Under the pieces are notes generated by a model. The model searched no databases. It was not told the DNA's origin and saw nothing but the letters and a program-made list of their open reading frames with translations. The translations under genes were made by a program, and so were the position numbers. Below are positions 25,700 to 34,465 of a DNA stretch of 64,000 nucleotides, piece by piece. Position 1 is the stretch's first letter. Each line of letters opens with the position of its first letter. The stretch comes from CALZBJ01 sp945619025 (GTDB lineage Bacteria; Pseudomonadota; Gammaproteobacteria; Cardiobacteriales; Wohlfahrtiimonadaceae), in NCBI GenBank assembly GCA_945619025.1, contig CALZBJ010000005.1:62001-126000 (forward strand). The letters are read 5' to 3'.

Positions 25700-27394
25700 A
25701 TGGTGAATCGACATCGTTCGGTGCTTTTTAGTGTGCTCGGGGCAGTGGCGCTTAGTTCACTCGTGACTCACATAACGCTTGTTGCCGCGACAGTTCCAGA
25801 AGGGACGATGCTCAAAGAGACACAAACTCTAGTGCGCAATAATGGGACTGAGCCACAATCGCTCGACCCGCATCTGATGGTGGGTGTGCCAGAATCTAAT
25901 CTGGCGCGCGATCTTTTTGAAGGTCTGACGATCACCTCTCCTGATGGTGAAATTATCCCCGGCGTTGCAACGGACTGGAAAAGTGATGATGGACGGATCT
26001 GGACATTTCATTTGCGGACAGATGCCAAGTGGTCAAATGGCGATCCGGTCACCGCGTACGACTTTGTCTATAGTTGGCAGCGTGTTGCTGATCCGAAAAC
26101 CGCTTCCCCGTATTCAAGCTTTTTAGAGCAAGCGCATATTGAGAATGCAACTGCGGTGATTCATGGTGAAAATCCGGTGGAATCGCTCGGGATTAAGGCA
26201 CTTGATGCTCATACGCTTGAAATTCATCTTACTGAATCAATTCCCTATTTCCCAAAACTGACGGCGCATACGACGTTAATGCCGGTGCATACAGCAACGA
26301 TTAACGCTCACGGTGAAAAGTGGACGCAGCCCGATAATATCGTTGGAAATGGAGCGTATCAACTCTCATTTTGGCGCGTCAACGATAAGATTGTCTTAAC
26401 GCGAAATCCCCACTATTGGGATAATCAGAGCACCATTATTAATGAGGTGACCTTTTTACCGATCGCCTCTGAAATTACCGATCTTAATTTTTATCGCAGC
26501 GGGATGACCGATATCGCCGCAACGGTTCCAATTGATCTCTTTCATCGGGTTAAAAAAGAGCTGGGCGATGAGCTGCATATTAATCCAAAGCTCTGCACCT
26601 ATTATTACGAGATGAATCATGAGGCAAAGGTTTTTAACGATCCCAAAGTGCGCGAAGCACTTAAAATTACGCTCAATCGTGACATTATTGTCAATCGGGT
26701 GAAAAATCATGGCGAACGAAAAGCCTATGGACTCACACCTCCTTACACATCGGGAATGGGCGAATATGCGCCGGCTTGGTTTGAGGCATCTCATAAAGAG
26801 CAGGCCGAGCGGGCAAAAACACTTCTAAAAGAGGCGGGCTATTCGAAATCCAATCCGCTTCGATTTGAATTTTTATACAACACCTCCGAGGGGCATAAAA
26901 AGATCGCCATTGCCGTTGCCTCCATTTGGAAACAATCGCTCGATGGCATGGTGGAGATGACGCTAACGAATCAAGAGTGGAAGACGTTTTTAGATCGCCG
27001 TTATGGTGGGGATTATGAGATGTCGAGCTCGGGGTGGTGCGCCGATTACGATGAGCCATCGTCCTTTTTAAATATGCTCAAATCCGATAGTAGCATCAAT
27101 ACCGCGCGCTATAAAAGTGAGGCCTTTGACCGCGCTATGGAAGAGGCGGTGCTTGCTAAAACAGAGGGTGAGCGGCGCGAGATGTATAAAAAAGCAGAGG
27201 CGGTACTCGATCAGGAATCGGCCATTTTACCGATCTATTATTATGTGAGCGCGCGGCTGATTAAGCCCTATGTCGGCGGTTATAGTAACCAAAATACGAT
27301 GGATGGATTTTACACCAAAGATCTCTACTTAAAAGAGCCCGCAACCACAAAACGTTCAAGAAATTCACCGGATCGGCACAGACGCCATCGTTAA
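25700..27394 (+). CDS. oppA: Oligopeptide ABC transporter periplasmic binding protein, copy 3
   Basis: 564 residues; GGAGG lies 6 bases before the ATG. Signal peptide about residues 1-31. Same fold and motifs as the other two copies (NNGTEPQSLDPHLMVG, TAYDFVYSWQR, SSGWCADYDEPSSFLNML), but visibly more diverged from them, and it ends with an extra basic tail (KRSRNSPDRHRRHR) of about 20 residues not found in copies 1 and 2. Followed 40 bases later by oppB. Confidence 0.92.
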   Translation: MVNRHRSVLFSVLGAVALSSLVTHITLVAATVPEGTMLKETQTLVRNNGTEPQSLDPHLMVGVPESNLARDLFEGLTITSPDGEIIPGVATDWKSDDGRIWTFHLRTDAKWSNGDPVTAYDFVYSWQRVADPKTASPYSSFLEQAHIENATAVIHGENPVESLGIKALDAHTLEIHLTESIPYFPKLTAHTTLMPVHTATINAHGEKWTQPDNIVGNGAYQLSFWRVNDKIVLTRNPHYWDNQSTIINEVTFLPIASEITDLNFYRSGMTDIAATVPIDLFHRVKKELGDELHINPKLCTYYYEMNHEAKVFNDPKVREALKITLNRDIIVNRVKNHGERKAYGLTPPYTSGMGEYAPAWFEASHKEQAERAKTLLKEAGYSKSNPLRFEFLYNTSEGHKKIAIAVASIWKQSLDGMVEMTLTNQEWKTFLDRRYGGDYEMSSSGWCADYDEPSSFLNMLKSDSSINTARYKSEAFDRAMEEAVLAKTEGERREMYKKAEAVLDQESAILPIYYYVSARLIKPYVGGYSNQNTMDGFYTKDLYLKEPATTKRSRNSPDRHRRHR

Positions 27395-27434
27395 TTAATA
27401 GGGAAATGTTTAGCTTAGAAGGATACTAAGAATC

Positions 27435-28355
27435 ATGATTAAATTTATTGTTCGGCGTTTTTTGGAGGCGATTCCGACGCTGCTGATTTTAATTACGCTA
27501 TCGTTTTTTATGATGCGGTTAGCCCCCGGGAGTCCCTTTACCGGTGAGCGCATGCTCCCGCCTGAGGTGCTCGCCAATATCGAGGCGAAATATAATCTTA
27601 ATGCGCCGATCTGGAAGCAATATCTCGATTATCTGTGGCAATTGATGCAGGGCGATTTTGGTCCGTCGTTTAAATATCGGGATTATACGGTCAATGAGCT
27701 GGTGGCTAACGCCTTTCCCGTATCGCTTAAACTGGGATTATTTGCCTTTATCGTTGCGGTGACGCTTGGGATTACCGCCGGAACCATTGCCGCATTAAAA
27801 CAAAATAGTTTGATCGATTATGGGGTGATGGGATTTGCGATGATCGGGATTGTGATTCCGAGCTTTGTGGTCGCGCCGCTCTTGGTGTTAAGTTTTGCCA
27901 TTAAGTGGCCGGTGCTTCCTGCGGGCGGGTGGCACAATGGCGAATTTATCTATATGTTGATGCCGATGATTGCACTCTCACTTGGCTATATTGCCAGCAT
28001 TTCGCGCATTATGCGAAGTTCGATGATTGAGGTACTCCATTCAAATTATATTCGTACGGCAAAAGCAAAAGGATTACCGCTTCGCCGAATTATCTTTAAA
28101 CATGCATTAAAACCCGCGCTTTTACCAGTGCTTTCCTATCTTGGCCCGGCCTTTGTGGGGATTATTACCGGTTCGATGGTGGTAGAGACCATTTTTGGGC
28201 TTCCCGGGATTGGGCAACTCTTTGTTAATGGCGCGCTCAACCGAGATTATTCACTGGTTTTAAGTTTGACGATTTTAGTGGGCAGTTTAACGATTCTCTT
28301 TAATGCGATTGTGGATATTTTATATGCCGTAATCGATCCGAAAATTCGTTATTAA
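27435..28355 (+). CDS. oppB: Oligopeptide ABC transporter permease OppB
   Basis: 306 residues, six predicted membrane segments. The N-terminal MIKFIVRRFLEAIPTLLILI is characteristic of OppB/DppB. The EAA loop motif RTAKAKGLPLRRIIFKHAL, which docks on the ATPase subunits, lies near residues 212-230, followed by GSMVVETIFGLPGIG. Forms a heterodimer with OppC. Confidence 0.95.
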   Translation: MIKFIVRRFLEAIPTLLILITLSFFMMRLAPGSPFTGERMLPPEVLANIEAKYNLNAPIWKQYLDYLWQLMQGDFGPSFKYRDYTVNELVANAFPVSLKLGLFAFIVAVTLGITAGTIAALKQNSLIDYGVMGFAMIGIVIPSFVVAPLLVLSFAIKWPVLPAGGWHNGEFIYMLMPMIALSLGYIASISRIMRSSMIEVLHSNYIRTAKAKGLPLRRIIFKHALKPALLPVLSYLGPAFVGIITGSMVVETIFGLPGIGQLFVNGALNRDYSLVLSLTILVGSLTILFNAIVDILYAVIDPKIRY

Positions 28356-28366
28356 GGAGGATAGCG

Positions 28367-29281
28367 ATGTTGATGATGAATCAAATAAAAAACCGTGAGA
28401 CGGCGGAGCAGGTTGCCGATTCTTTAGCGGTAAAAGGGCGGAGTTTATGGCAAGATGCGTGGCGCCGCTTTGTGCGTAATCGTGCCGCGATGGTGAGCCT
28501 TTTTATCTTGGTTATGATCACGCTTTTTGTGATCGTGGCTCCCTATCTCTCCCCGTTTGAATATGATGATACCGATTGGGGCATGATGTCTGAAGGCCCG
28601 GATTTTGAGTCGAAACACTTTTTTGGAACCGACTCATCAGGGCGAGATCTTTTAGTGCGCGTAGCCATTGGCGGGCGAATTTCGCTGATGGTGGGTGTCG
28701 CAGCGGCTCTGATTGCGGTGATTGTAGGCACCTTTTATGGGACAATTTCCGGCTATTTAGGCGGTAAGATTGATAGTTTTATGATGCGCGGTCTTGAGAT
28801 TTTAAGCTCCTTTCCCTTTATGTTTTTCGTAATTTTGCTAGTGACCTTTTTTGGGCAAAACATCTTTCTTATTTTCGTTGCGATCGGTATGGTGTCGTGG
28901 CTTGATATGGCGCGGATTGTGCGCGGGCAGACGCTTACCATTAAACATAAAGAGTTTATTGAAGCGGCGAAGGTTTCAGGCGTTTCAACGCCGATGATCG
29001 TTTTTCGTCATATCGTACCTAATGTTTTGGGCGTTGTGGTGGTCTATGCCTCGCTTTTAGTGCCGAATATGATTCTGTTTGAATCCTTTCTGAGTTTCTT
29101 AGGGCTTGGAACGCAAGAGCCACTCAGCAGTTGGGGCGCGCTGTTAAGTGATGGATCAAATTCGATGGAAGTCGCGCCATGGCTCTTAATTTTCCCCGCA
29201 CTTTATTTAATCATCACACTCTTTTGTTTTAACTTTATTGGCGATGGATTGCGCGATGCACTCGATCCAAAAGATCGGTAG
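28367..29281 (+). CDS. oppC: Oligopeptide ABC transporter permease OppC
   Basis: 304 residues. A cytoplasmic N-terminal segment (SLWQDAWRRFVRNRAAMVS) typical of OppC precedes six membrane helices. GTDSSGRDLLVRVAIGGRISLMVG and the EAA loop EAAKVSGVSTPMIVFRHIVPN are present. Starts 11 bases after oppB with an AAGGAGG ribosome site. Confidence 0.95.
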   Translation: MLMMNQIKNRETAEQVADSLAVKGRSLWQDAWRRFVRNRAAMVSLFILVMITLFVIVAPYLSPFEYDDTDWGMMSEGPDFESKHFFGTDSSGRDLLVRVAIGGRISLMVGVAAALIAVIVGTFYGTISGYLGGKIDSFMMRGLEILSSFPFMFFVILLVTFFGQNIFLIFVAIGMVSWLDMARIVRGQTLTIKHKEFIEAAKVSGVSTPMIVFRHIVPNVLGVVVVYASLLVPNMILFESFLSFLGLGTQEPLSSWGALLSDGSNSMEVAPWLLIFPALYLIITLFCFNFIGDGLRDALDPKDR

Positions 29282-29289
29282 GAGGCAGG

Positions 29290-30261
29290 ATGTCAGAATT
29301 ATTATCGATACAGAATTTAAATGTCACCTTTAAGACCGAAGAGGGCGATGTGACCGCGGTCGATTCGCTCAATTTTGCTCTTAATCGCGGGGAAACCCTC
29401 GGCATTGTTGGTGAATCAGGCTCCGGAAAATCCCAAACGGCGTTCGCGCTGATGGGGCTTTTAGCTCAAAACGGTCGGGCGCAGGGTTCTATTTTATTTG
29501 ATGAGCGTGAGATTTTAAACTTGCCGGCAAAGGCGCTTAACGAACTTCGCGCCAATGATATCTCCATTATCTTCCAAGATCCGATGACAAGCCTCAATCC
29601 CTATATGAAGGTGGGCGATCAGCTGATGGAAGTGTTGCGCCTTCATCAAGGATTATCGAAAAAAGAGGCGTTTAATCGTTCTTTGCAGATGCTTGACGCG
29701 GTTAAAATGCCGGAAGCGAAAAAACGGATGACTATGTATCCCCATGAGTTTTCAGGCGGGATGCGGCAACGGGTGATGATCGCGATGGCGCTTTTATGTG
29801 AGCCGAAACTCTTGATCGCCGATGAACCGACCACGGCACTGGATGTGACGGTGCAAGCGCAAATTATGGCACTCTTAAAAGAGCTTCAGCAGGAATTTAA
29901 CACCGCGATTATTTTGATTACCCACGACCTTGGCGTTGTTGCCGGCGTGTGCGATAAGGTGCTGGTGATGTATGCGGGGCGGACGATGGAATATGGGAGT
30001 GCGCACGAGATTTTTTACGCGCCACAACATCCCTATACGCAAGGATTACTTAGCGCAATTCCACGGCTTGAATCAGATTCGATGGCAGAACTTCGCACAA
30101 TTCCTGGCAATCCACCAAATTTATTAGCGCTTCCAAAAGGCTGTCCATTTTCACCTCGCTGCGAGCAAGCAATTGGCGCTTGTTTGGAATTACCGCCGCC
30201 ACTCGTTAAAGAGTCGGGAGGGCGTTTGCGGGCCTGTTATTTAGAGAGTGGAGCGCTATAA
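29290..30261 (+). CDS. oppD: Oligopeptide ABC transporter ATPase OppD
   Basis: 323 residues. Walker A GESGSGKSQT (41-50), Q-loop FQDPMTSLNPYM, signature FSGGMRQRV, Walker B LLIADEPTTALDV and a His switch (LITHDLGV). The C-terminal oligopeptide-transporter domain has the CPFSPRCEQAIGAC cysteine set likely to bind an Fe-S cluster, as in this family. Confidence 0.95.
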   Translation: MSELLSIQNLNVTFKTEEGDVTAVDSLNFALNRGETLGIVGESGSGKSQTAFALMGLLAQNGRAQGSILFDEREILNLPAKALNELRANDISIIFQDPMTSLNPYMKVGDQLMEVLRLHQGLSKKEAFNRSLQMLDAVKMPEAKKRMTMYPHEFSGGMRQRVMIAMALLCEPKLLIADEPTTALDVTVQAQIMALLKELQQEFNTAIILITHDLGVVAGVCDKVLVMYAGRTMEYGSAHEIFYAPQHPYTQGLLSAIPRLESDSMAELRTIPGNPPNLLALPKGCPFSPRCEQAIGACLELPPPLVKESGGRLRACYLESGAL

Positions 30262-30270
30262 GGAGGGATC

Positions 30271-31302
30271 ATGGAAGAACACAATATAAATAAAATAGAG
30301 GCGCCGAAAACGATCTTAACGGTGAATCATCTTAAAGTTCATTTTCCGGTTAAAGAGCGGGTAGGATTACTTCGAACGCGCGCCCAAGCGGTGAAAGCGG
30401 TGGATGGTGTCTCATTTTCGCTCTATGAAGGGGAGACGCTTGGCATTGTGGGAGAATCGGGGTGCGGAAAATCAACACTAGCACGGGCGATTATCGGGCT
30501 AGCACCGAAAACAGAAGGAAGCGTTGTCTGGCTCGGGCGAGATCTCAATAACCTTGATCGAAAGGGGCAAAAAATGCTGTGCAGTGAGATGCAGATGATC
30601 TTCCAAGACCCTCTAGCATCGCTCAATCCCCGCATGACTATTGGTGATATTATCGCAGAACCGCTTAAAACGCATTCGCCCCATCTCTCTAAAAAAGAGG
30701 CGAAATCGGAGGTAGAAGCGATGATGACGCGGGTGGGATTGTTACCGAATCTCATTAATCGTTATCCGCACGAATTTTCCGGCGGGCAGTGTCAGCGAAT
30801 CGGGATTGCTCGCGCGCTTATTTTAAAGCCAAAGCTCGTAATTTGTGATGAGCCGGTGTCCGCGCTCGATGTCTCCATTCAGGCACAGGTTATTAATCTC
30901 TTGCGTAAACTGCAAGCGGAAATGGGGCTCTCGCTAATCTTTATTGCTCATGACTTAGCGGTCGTGAAACATATCTCAGATCGCGTATTAGTGATGTATT
31001 TAGGGCACATCGTGGAGCTTGGTGAAAAGCGCGCCGTCTACCAAAATCCTAGCCACCCTTATACCAAAGCGCTGTTAAGTGCGGTGCCGATTCCCGATCC
31101 TGAAAAAGAACGCCATAAATCTCAAGATCTTTTAGAAGGGGATCTGCCCTCGCCGATCAATCCGCCCTCAGGCTGTGTATTCCGTACGCGTTGTCCGAAA
31201 GCGGATGCAAAATGTGCTACGATAATGCCTGAGTTACGCGGTGAAAAGGCGCATCAAATTGCCTGTTTGCATAGCGACATTAAGACGGAAAATAATGGAT
31301 AA
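30271..31302 (+). CDS. oppF: Oligopeptide ABC transporter ATPase OppF
   Basis: 343 residues. LRTRAQAVKAVDGVSF, Walker A GESGCGKST, Q-loop FQDPLASLNPRM, signature FSGGQCQR, Walker B LVICDEPVSALDV and the C-terminal CVFRTRCPKADAKC cysteine cluster identify OppF. Last transport gene of the operon; the ArsC/YffB-like gene starts 18 bases later. Confidence 0.95.
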   Translation: MEEHNINKIEAPKTILTVNHLKVHFPVKERVGLLRTRAQAVKAVDGVSFSLYEGETLGIVGESGCGKSTLARAIIGLAPKTEGSVVWLGRDLNNLDRKGQKMLCSEMQMIFQDPLASLNPRMTIGDIIAEPLKTHSPHLSKKEAKSEVEAMMTRVGLLPNLINRYPHEFSGGQCQRIGIARALILKPKLVICDEPVSALDVSIQAQVINLLRKLQAEMGLSLIFIAHDLAVVKHISDRVLVMYLGHIVELGEKRAVYQNPSHPYTKALLSAVPIPDPEKERHKSQDLLEGDLPSPINPPSGCVFRTRCPKADAKCATIMPELRGEKAHQIACLHSDIKTENNG

Positions 31303-31320
31303 AACGTAGGAGAGGGATCG

Positions 31321-31692
31321 ATGGTAACGATTTACGGCATTAAAAATTGTGACACAATGAAAAAAGCGTTTAAGTATCTTGATGAGAAAGGGATTGCGTA
31401 TACGTTTCATGATTATCGCGTCGATGGCATTGATGAAGTGTTGATCGATCAGTTTTTAGCACAATTTCCTTTAAAAGAGCTCGTCAATCAACGCAGCACC
31501 ACCTATCGCAATCTCTCAGATGAGGAAAAGGCAACGATTGACGAGGTTGCGGTGGTAAAAGCGATTATGCAGCGCGAGCCCACATTGATTAAGCGCCCAG
31601 TTTTACTCAAAACGGCGGCTGATTCCGATGAAAATCAAAAGGGACTGGTGGGCTTTAAAGCCGCCGATTACGATGCATTTTTCGCGGGATAA
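31321..31692 (+). CDS. ArsC/Spx-family protein, YffB-like
   Basis: 123 residues of thioredoxin fold. The sequence GIKNCDTMKKAFKYL has a single N-terminal cysteine (C10) followed by DT, as in E. coli YffB, and LIKRPVLL carries the cis-Pro region. The YffB branch binds glutathione weakly and is not a proven arsenate reductase; no ars genes lie nearby. Ribosome site AGGAGAGG precedes the ATG; it may be the last gene of the opp transcript. Confidence 0.85.
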   Translation: MVTIYGIKNCDTMKKAFKYLDEKGIAYTFHDYRVDGIDEVLIDQFLAQFPLKELVNQRSTTYRNLSDEEKATIDEVAVVKAIMQREPTLIKRPVLLKTAADSDENQKGLVGFKAADYDAFFAG

Positions 31693-31722
31693 AAATATTG
31701 CCCACTTTTTTATTTATTGGGG

Positions 31723-31751
31723 TTGACAAAATTTTTAAAAGGCGTTTAATA
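31723..31751 (+). promoter_or_regulatory. Promoter of the metI-metQ unit
   Basis: Perfect -35 TTGACA (31723-31728), 17-base spacer and TTAATA (31746-31751); TAATAG one base later is an equivalent choice. Predicted start about 31757. Confidence 0.65.
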
Positions 31752-31756
31752 GTAAT

Positions 31757-31841
31757 CATGCCGATTTGATACAGCTTGCGGGCAAGGAATACAGCTAAAG
31801 CGTGAGAATCTCAAAAGAGATGGATAAATCACTGAATTTAT
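31757..31841 (+). ncRNA. Candidate SAM-II/SAM-V-like riboswitch aptamer and linker
   Basis: The leader contains, in order, GATTTG (31763-31768), CTTGCG (31775-31780) and AGCTAAAG (31793-31800), the conserved order of SAM-II-type aptamers. TGCC (31759-31762) can pair with GGCA (31781-31784) as P1. GCTT (31774-31777) inside the P1 loop can pair with AAGC (31798-31801) as pseudoknot P2. It sits immediately before a terminator and a methionine-type transporter, so repression by S-adenosylmethionine is the natural reading. The linker has an extra hairpin ATCTC-AAAA-GAGAT (31808-31821). The SAM-II UAAA stretch before AGCUAAA is not clearly conserved, so it may be a divergent member. Confidence 0.6.
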
Positions 31842-31877
31842 AAAAAGCCTGTGTCGACGTCGATATGGGCTTTTTTT
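31842..31877 (+). terminator. Regulated terminator before metI
   Basis: AAAAAGCCTGTGTCG pairs with CGATATGGGCTTTTT through a stem of about 15 pairs (three G-U) and an ACGT loop, followed by a T run. The lower arm GCCTGTG (31847-31853) can alternatively pair with TGCGGGC (31777-31783) of the candidate aptamer, giving a possible antiterminator that aptamer folding would block. Confidence 0.85.
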
Positions 31878-31928
31878 GTGATTGAAAAAAGCGTTTGGTT
31901 TAACATCAATGAAAAAGGATGATCTAGA

Positions 31929-32618
31929 ATGAGTTCTACAAAGACATTCGCATCACGTGTTGAGAACGTGGTCGACCTAAAACCTGAAATTCTAAAGGCG
32001 ACGCAAGAGACCTTTACAATGCTTGGAATTTCCGTAACGACGGGGGTAATTATCGGGCTGATGCTCGGAATTATTCTCTATATTACGCGTCCAGGTTCGC
32101 TCTATCAGCGTCATGCGTTTTATAAGGTTAACAGCATTGTCGTAGACTTTTTCCGTGCGTTTCCTTTTATCATCTTGATGGTTGCCTTAAGTCCGCTTGC
32201 GAAAAAAGTCGCGGGCACGACCATTGGGCCGATCGCAGCGTCCGTTACCTTAACCATCGCCGCCGTTTTTTACTTTGCGCGCTTAGTGGAGCAAAACCTA
32301 CGTGAGGTGGATAAAGGGGTGATTGAGGCGGCGCTCTCGATGGGGGCCGATCCGAAAACGATCATCTTAAAAGTACTCATTCCTGAGGCGCTTTCGGGCA
32401 TTGTGTCAAGCGTTACGATTTTAACCATCAGTATCTTATCGGCGAGTGCGGCAGCGGGGATGATTGGCGGTGGCGGTCTGGGAGACTTAGCAATTCGCCA
32501 CGGTCACATGCGCTATCAGCCGGAGGTCATTGTCACCATCATGATTATTTTGACGGCAATGGTTATTTTAATTCAATCACTGGGTAACAAAATTTCACGA
32601 TCACTCGATAAACGATAA
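31929..32618 (+). CDS. metI: Methionine-type ABC transporter permease MetI
   Basis: 229-residue inner-membrane permease with five hydrophobic segments. ETFTMLGISVTTGVIIGLMLG, VDFFRAFPFIILMVAL and the EAA loop EAALSMGADPKTIILKVLIPEAL identify the MetI family. The substrate is predicted to be D/L-methionine or a related amino acid. The cognate ATPase gene metN, normally first in metNIQ, is missing between the leader and this gene and is not found elsewhere in the window. Confidence 0.9.
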   Translation: MSSTKTFASRVENVVDLKPEILKATQETFTMLGISVTTGVIIGLMLGIILYITRPGSLYQRHAFYKVNSIVVDFFRAFPFIILMVALSPLAKKVAGTTIGPIAASVTLTIAAVFYFARLVEQNLREVDKGVIEAALSMGADPKTIILKVLIPEALSGIVSSVTILTISILSASAAAGMIGGGGLGDLAIRHGHMRYQPEVIVTIMIILTAMVILIQSLGNKISRSLDKR

Positions 32619-32676
32619 TCGATAATCCAATAGGGATAAAACGAGTGAATTATTACAAATCGCTTAGGAGGCAGAA

Positions 32677-33513
32677 ATGTTTAAAAAATGGTTTAAAAGT
32701 CTTGCCGTAGTATTAGGACTCTCCGTCCTAGTGGCATGTGGCAGTGGGGACGACGCAACAACTGAAGGTGGCGTTAAAAAAGAGATTCGCTTTGGGGCAA
32801 CCACCGGTGAATTTTACGACATGATCAAATACTCGATTGCGCCGATCTTAGAAGAGCAGGGCTACAAAGTAAAATTGATCGAATTCACCGATTACGTTCA
32901 ACCGAATCTCGCGCTTGCAAATGGGGATTTAGATATCAACGTGTTCCAACATCTCCCTTATTTACAGAGCTTCAAAAAAGAGCATGGTTTAAATATCAAA
33001 GAAGGATTTGAAGTCCCAACGGCGCCTTACGGACTCTATCCTGGTCGCTTAAAATCACTTGATCAAGTGAAAGAGGGCAGTAAAGTCGCAGCGCCAAATG
33101 ATCCAAGTAACTTTGCACGCGTGCTTGTCATCTTAGATTATTTAGGTTGGATTGAGCTTCGCGAGGGCACCGATCCACTTACCGCGTCAAAGCGTGATAT
33201 CACCAAAAACATTCTCAATATCGATATTATCGAGCTTGAAGCAGCGAATATTCCACGGGTATTAGATGATGTTGATTTTGCGGCCATTAACGGTAACTAT
33301 GTCTTATCAGCGGGCATGAAATTAACCGATAGCATCTTAAATGAACCAAACTTTAACTACATCAATTGGTCAGCAATTCGCGTAGAAGATGAAGATTCAC
33401 AGTGGTATCAAGATGTGAAAGCGGCCTACAATTCAGAGCGTTTTAAAGAGTATATCACCACTAAATTCCCAGGCTTCCAATTCCCATCAGCATGGGGCGA
33501 AGCGAGTAAATAA
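32677..33513 (+). CDS. metQ: MetQ/NlpA-family substrate-binding lipoprotein, copy 1
   Basis: 278 residues. Lipobox LVAC with lipidated C21. Family motifs: FGATTGEFYDMIK, VKLIEFTDYVQPNLALANGDLDINVFQHLPYL, and NDPSNFARVL. Binds methionine or a similar ligand and delivers it to MetI. AGGAGG ribosome site precedes the ATG. Followed 10 bases after its stop by a paralogue. Confidence 0.9.
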   Translation: MFKKWFKSLAVVLGLSVLVACGSGDDATTEGGVKKEIRFGATTGEFYDMIKYSIAPILEEQGYKVKLIEFTDYVQPNLALANGDLDINVFQHLPYLQSFKKEHGLNIKEGFEVPTAPYGLYPGRLKSLDQVKEGSKVAAPNDPSNFARVLVILDYLGWIELREGTDPLTASKRDITKNILNIDIIELEAANIPRVLDDVDFAAINGNYVLSAGMKLTDSILNEPNFNYINWSAIRVEDEDSQWYQDVKAAYNSERFKEYITTKFPGFQFPSAWGEASK

Positions 33514-33523
33514 GAGGTCTAAG

Positions 33524-34375
33524 ATGAAAGCAATTATTACCCGTTGGGCAGCACTTCTCTCGTTTGCACTCCTTGCGACCGCCTGTTCTGATGATGCAGC
33601 AACCGGCGCGTCTAAAGAAGATGCGAGCGGAGCATCTGAGAAGAAAACCATTGTGATCGGTACAACCGTCGGTGACTTTGGCGATATGGTCAAAGAGTTC
33701 ATTCAGCCTGAGATGGCAAAAGATGGCTACACCATAAAGCTCGTTGAGTTTACCGATTATGTGCAGCCCAATCGTGCATTAGCCGAAGGTTCGATCGACA
33801 TTAATGTCTTCCAACATAAACCTTATTTGGATGCGTTTAAAACATCGAATAATCTCGATTTAGTGGAGCTTTTCCAAGTGCCAACCGGGCCTTTAGGGGT
33901 TTACACCGGGAAAGGCAAAAGCCTTGATGAGCTTGGCAAACGGAAATTAACCTTTTCTGTAGCAAATGATCCAAGTAACTTTGCGCGCACCTTAATGATG
34001 CTCGATGAGATGGGGATTATTACCTTAAATGAGGGCATCGATCAGCTTAAAGCATCAAAACGCGATATTAAGCAATTTAATTATGAGGTTGAATTAATTG
34101 AGCTTGAAGCGGCGCAAATTCCGCGCTCCCGTGATGATGTGGATTTTGCCATTATTCCGGGTAACTATGCAGCAAGTTCAGGGATTCCCTTTACCGATGC
34201 GCTCTATACCGAAGGCGGATTTACCTTTATTAATTGGGCGGCTATTAAACGCTCAGATTTAGGAAAGCCTTGGGTAGAAGCGGTTGAAAATGCCTATAAC
34301 TCAGATGCGTTTAAAGCGTATGCAGCAAAACGTTTTGCAGGGTATAAATATCCGCAGATTTGGGATAAAGAATAG
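33524..34375 (+). CDS. metQ: MetQ/NlpA-family substrate-binding lipoprotein, copy 2
   Basis: 283 residues. Lipobox ATAC with C21, then a Ser/Ala/Glu-rich linker and the same core as copy 1 (TTVGDFGDMVKEF, KLVEFTDYVQPNRALAEGSIDINVFQHKPYL, NDPSNFARTL). A tandem duplication that has diverged, so the two may differ in ligand preference. A terminator follows. Confidence 0.9.
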   Translation: MKAIITRWAALLSFALLATACSDDAATGASKEDASGASEKKTIVIGTTVGDFGDMVKEFIQPEMAKDGYTIKLVEFTDYVQPNRALAEGSIDINVFQHKPYLDAFKTSNNLDLVELFQVPTGPLGVYTGKGKSLDELGKRKLTFSVANDPSNFARTLMMLDEMGIITLNEGIDQLKASKRDIKQFNYEVELIELEAAQIPRSRDDVDFAIIPGNYAASSGIPFTDALYTEGGFTFINWAAIKRSDLGKPWVEAVENAYNSDAFKAYAAKRFAGYKYPQIWDKE

Positions 34376-34412
34376 ATAAAAGTAAACGATTACTCCATAA
34401 AGATCACTCCAT

Positions 34413-34458
34413 AAGCCCCGTTATTATTCGATTGAGATCGATATAGCGGGGCTTTTTT
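34413..34458 (+). terminator. Terminator after the second metQ
   Basis: AAGCCCCG (34413-34420) pairs with CGGGGCTT (34447-34454), with an inner TAT/ATA helix, followed by T. Because an A-poor side faces the minus gene, it acts mainly for the plus strand. Confidence 0.85.
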
Positions 34459-34465
34459 ATGGGCG

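Noticed and set aside
31321..31692. Arsenate reductase
   Set aside because: Sequence follows the YffB branch and there is no ars operon context; activity on arsenate is not supported.
31757..31841. SAM-I, lysine, glycine or T-box leader before metI
   Set aside because: None of their conserved cores is visible; the element order instead matches SAM-II-type aptamers.
31851..31862. TCGACGTCGA palindrome as a MetJ operator
   Set aside because: It is the top of the terminator stem and does not match tandem AGACGTCT boxes.
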